Positions 62,775 to 64,000 of a stretch of 64,000 nt of DNA are shown in pieces (within the stretch, counting starts at the first letter, position 1; every line of letters begins with the position of its first letter). Below the pieces are notes generated by a model. That model was given only the letters and a program-made list of their open reading frames with translations. It did not search any database and was not told the origin of the DNA. The stretch is from an uncultured Muribaculum sp. (GTDB taxonomy: Bacteria; Bacteroidota; Bacteroidia; Bacteroidales; Muribaculaceae), in the NCBI GenBank assembly GCA_910587665.1, contig CAJUMZ010000017.1, positions 7,714 through 71,713 on the forward strand, given 5' to 3'. The position numbers were made by a program, and so were the translations under genes.

Positions 62775-63839
62775 ATGCGTAAATTGCTTTTTGTGCCGTT
62801 TTTGATGGCGGCGTTGATGCTCTCGGCGGCGACCGATAACAAGGAAAAGAAATATCTTGTCGCAGGCGTGGCGTTTTATAACCTCGAAAATCTGTTTGAT
62901 ACCATTAACGACAATGGCAAGTTTGACTACGAGTTTTCTCCGGAGGGCCCGAGACAGTGGACTTCCGAACGTTATCATAAGAAGCTCAGGAATCTTGCTC
63001 GGGCGATTACGTCACTCCCTACTGCGGAGACTCCTGTAGGCCCTGCCGTGATCGGTATTGCTGAGGTTGAAAACCGTGGGGTGGTCGAAGATCTTGTGAA
63101 GGCTGTCGATTCTACTCTGGTGGCGCAGGGTAAGGAGCCTTGGGGCTTGCGCATAGTTCACCATGATTCACCCGACAGGCGTGGTGTAGATGTAGGGCTG
63201 CTTTACAATCCGCTATATTTTGCCGTGGAAAGTGTCAACAATCATCGTCTTGTGATTCCCGATGATCCCGACTTCCTTACCCGCGATCAGCTCTGTGTGT
63301 CAGGATCGTTGCTCGACATTCCGGTAAGCTTCATAGTAAACCATTGGCCGTCGCGTCTTGGGGGAGAGGCGCAGTCAAGCCCCATGCGTGAGGCGGCGGC
63401 GAGGTTGTCGCGTGAGATTGCCGACTCTCTGTGGCGTGTGAATCCGTCGCAAGGTATAGTCATGATGGGCGACCTTAATGATGATCCGTTCAATAAGTCG
63501 TGTGCAAAAGTTTTCGGCGCTGTCCGCGACCGCGAACATGTTAAAAATCATGGATTCTATAATCCGTTTTGGTATATTCTTGACCATGGCGTCGGGTCGC
63601 TCTGCTATAATGGTGTCTGGAATCTTTTTGACCAGATAATCGTGTCGGGAAATCTTGTTGACGGTTCAATTCCCGAGTTGCAGTATTGGAAATGCACGGT
63701 GTTTAACAAGCCGTTCCTTCGCACGAAAACCGGGAAATACAAGAATTATCCTCACCGTACTTTCTCCGGCGGAAGGTTTCTTAACGGCTATTCCGACCAC
63801 TTCCCTACAGAAATATTCCTCCTCCGCGAAGTGGAATAG
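62775..63839 (+). CDS. Secreted endonuclease/exonuclease/phosphatase-family protein
   Basis: The ATG at 62775 starts a signal peptide (MRKLLFVPFLMAALMLSAAT). The 354-residue protein has the EEP metal-enzyme motifs FYNLENLFDTIND (the conserved Asn), IGIAEVENRGVV (catalytic Glu), VNHWPSRLGG, MMGDLNDDPFNKS and the terminal SDHFPTEIF (Asp-His). Secreted members are nucleases or lipid phosphatases; substrate not determinable. It is monocistronic. Confidence 0.88.
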   Translation: MRKLLFVPFLMAALMLSAATDNKEKKYLVAGVAFYNLENLFDTINDNGKFDYEFSPEGPRQWTSERYHKKLRNLARAITSLPTAETPVGPAVIGIAEVENRGVVEDLVKAVDSTLVAQGKEPWGLRIVHHDSPDRRGVDVGLLYNPLYFAVESVNNHRLVIPDDPDFLTRDQLCVSGSLLDIPVSFIVNHWPSRLGGEAQSSPMREAAARLSREIADSLWRVNPSQGIVMMGDLNDDPFNKSCAKVFGAVRDREHVKNHGFYNPFWYILDHGVGSLCYNGVWNLFDQIIVSGNLVDGSIPELQYWKCTVFNKPFLRTKTGKYKNYPHRTFSGGRFLNGYSDHFPTEIFLLREVE

Positions 63840-63931
63840 CTTATTAGTCCCATTAGGCTCATTAGTCCCATATATAATAATGTGTATCCGGCAAGCTTGA
63901 AAAAAATATTGAAAAAAAAGTTGTGGAAAAG

Positions 63932-63963
63932 TTTGGTGGTGATGCGGAAAGTCACTACCTTTG
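63932..63963 (+). promoter_or_regulatory. Strong promoter at right edge, probably for an rRNA operon
   Basis: TTTG (63932-63935) and TACCTTTG (63956-63963) with 20-base spacing match both consensus boxes exactly, downstream of A-rich tracts like an UP element. The following CACTCGCTTTTGAGAAGCG resembles leaders I associate with Bacteroidales rRNA operons. The gene itself is beyond the window. Confidence 0.6.
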
Positions 63964-64000
63964 CACTCGCTTTTGAGAAGCGCCTGCGGCGAGAGCGCCG

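Noticed and set aside
1..64000. CRISPR arrays, tRNA and rRNA genes
   Set aside because: All intergenic gaps were read; none shows regularly spaced repeats or a tRNA-like cloverleaf. An rRNA operon may start just past the right edge.

Overview
The window looks like a chromosomal segment of a Bacteroidales bacterium, most likely a Muribaculaceae-type gut commensal; the family is inference. The evidence is a Bacteroidetes-style division and cell-wall (dcw) cluster, a fused SecDF, a long signal peptidase I, a DAP-type MurE, secreted proteins with PCMD, BspA-like LRR and Por-like C-terminal segments, and many promoters with the Bacteroidetes -7 motif TAnnTTTG instead of a sigma70 -10 box. Most genes are on the minus strand.

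Layout. 1-1509 (minus): the end of a pyrH-frr-peroxiredoxin operon. 1575-4225: accessory genes, namely a TPR protein, a small lipoprotein, and an ORF6N/PLD-like protein translationally fused to a remnant of an IS200/RAYT-type transposase. 4374-7265: secDF. 7426-16952: a secreted-protein region with a PCMD protein, a 1,882-residue C10 cysteine protease with BspA-type repeats transcribed divergently from a perfect palindrome, then two genes that are each broken by a +1 shift at a homopolymer (C9 and A6). 16949-19775 (minus): dapB-lepB-wbqC. 19962-20844: an Ala-rich lipoprotein and a hairpin-rich noncoding element. 20845-35953 (minus): the dcw cluster rsmH-ftsL-ftsI-murE-mraY-murD-ftsW-murG-murC-ftsQ-ftsA-ftsZ. 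36147-42147 (minus): sirtuin, secreted protein, sensor kinase, HAD phosphatase, thioesterase and mannose-1-phosphate guanylyltransferase. 42239-52328 (minus): a nine-gene block of exported and membrane proteins of unknown function (LPP20-like, CarboxypepD_reg/LamG lipoprotein, transglutaminase-like, CHASE2, FecR/DUF4384-like). 52594-58265 (minus): M15 peptidase, folK and the rimP-nusA-infB translation operon. 58425-62622 (minus): rbfA with a LolC/E-type permease, then aroQ-pyk-O-methyltransferase. 62775-63839 (plus): a secreted endonuclease/exonuclease/phosphatase protein. The window ends in a strong promoter that probably drives an rRNA operon or another highly expressed gene just outside.

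The housekeeping parts cover UMP synthesis, ribosome recycling and assembly, translation initiation, protein export, peptidoglycan precursor synthesis and septation. The parts most worth a second look are the homopolymer-interrupted secreted operon at 14.4-17.0 kb, the nine-gene envelope block at 42-52 kb, the hairpin element beside ftsZ, and the divergent palindromic promoter at 8.5 kb. No tRNA, rRNA, CRISPR array or complete insertion sequence was seen inside the window.
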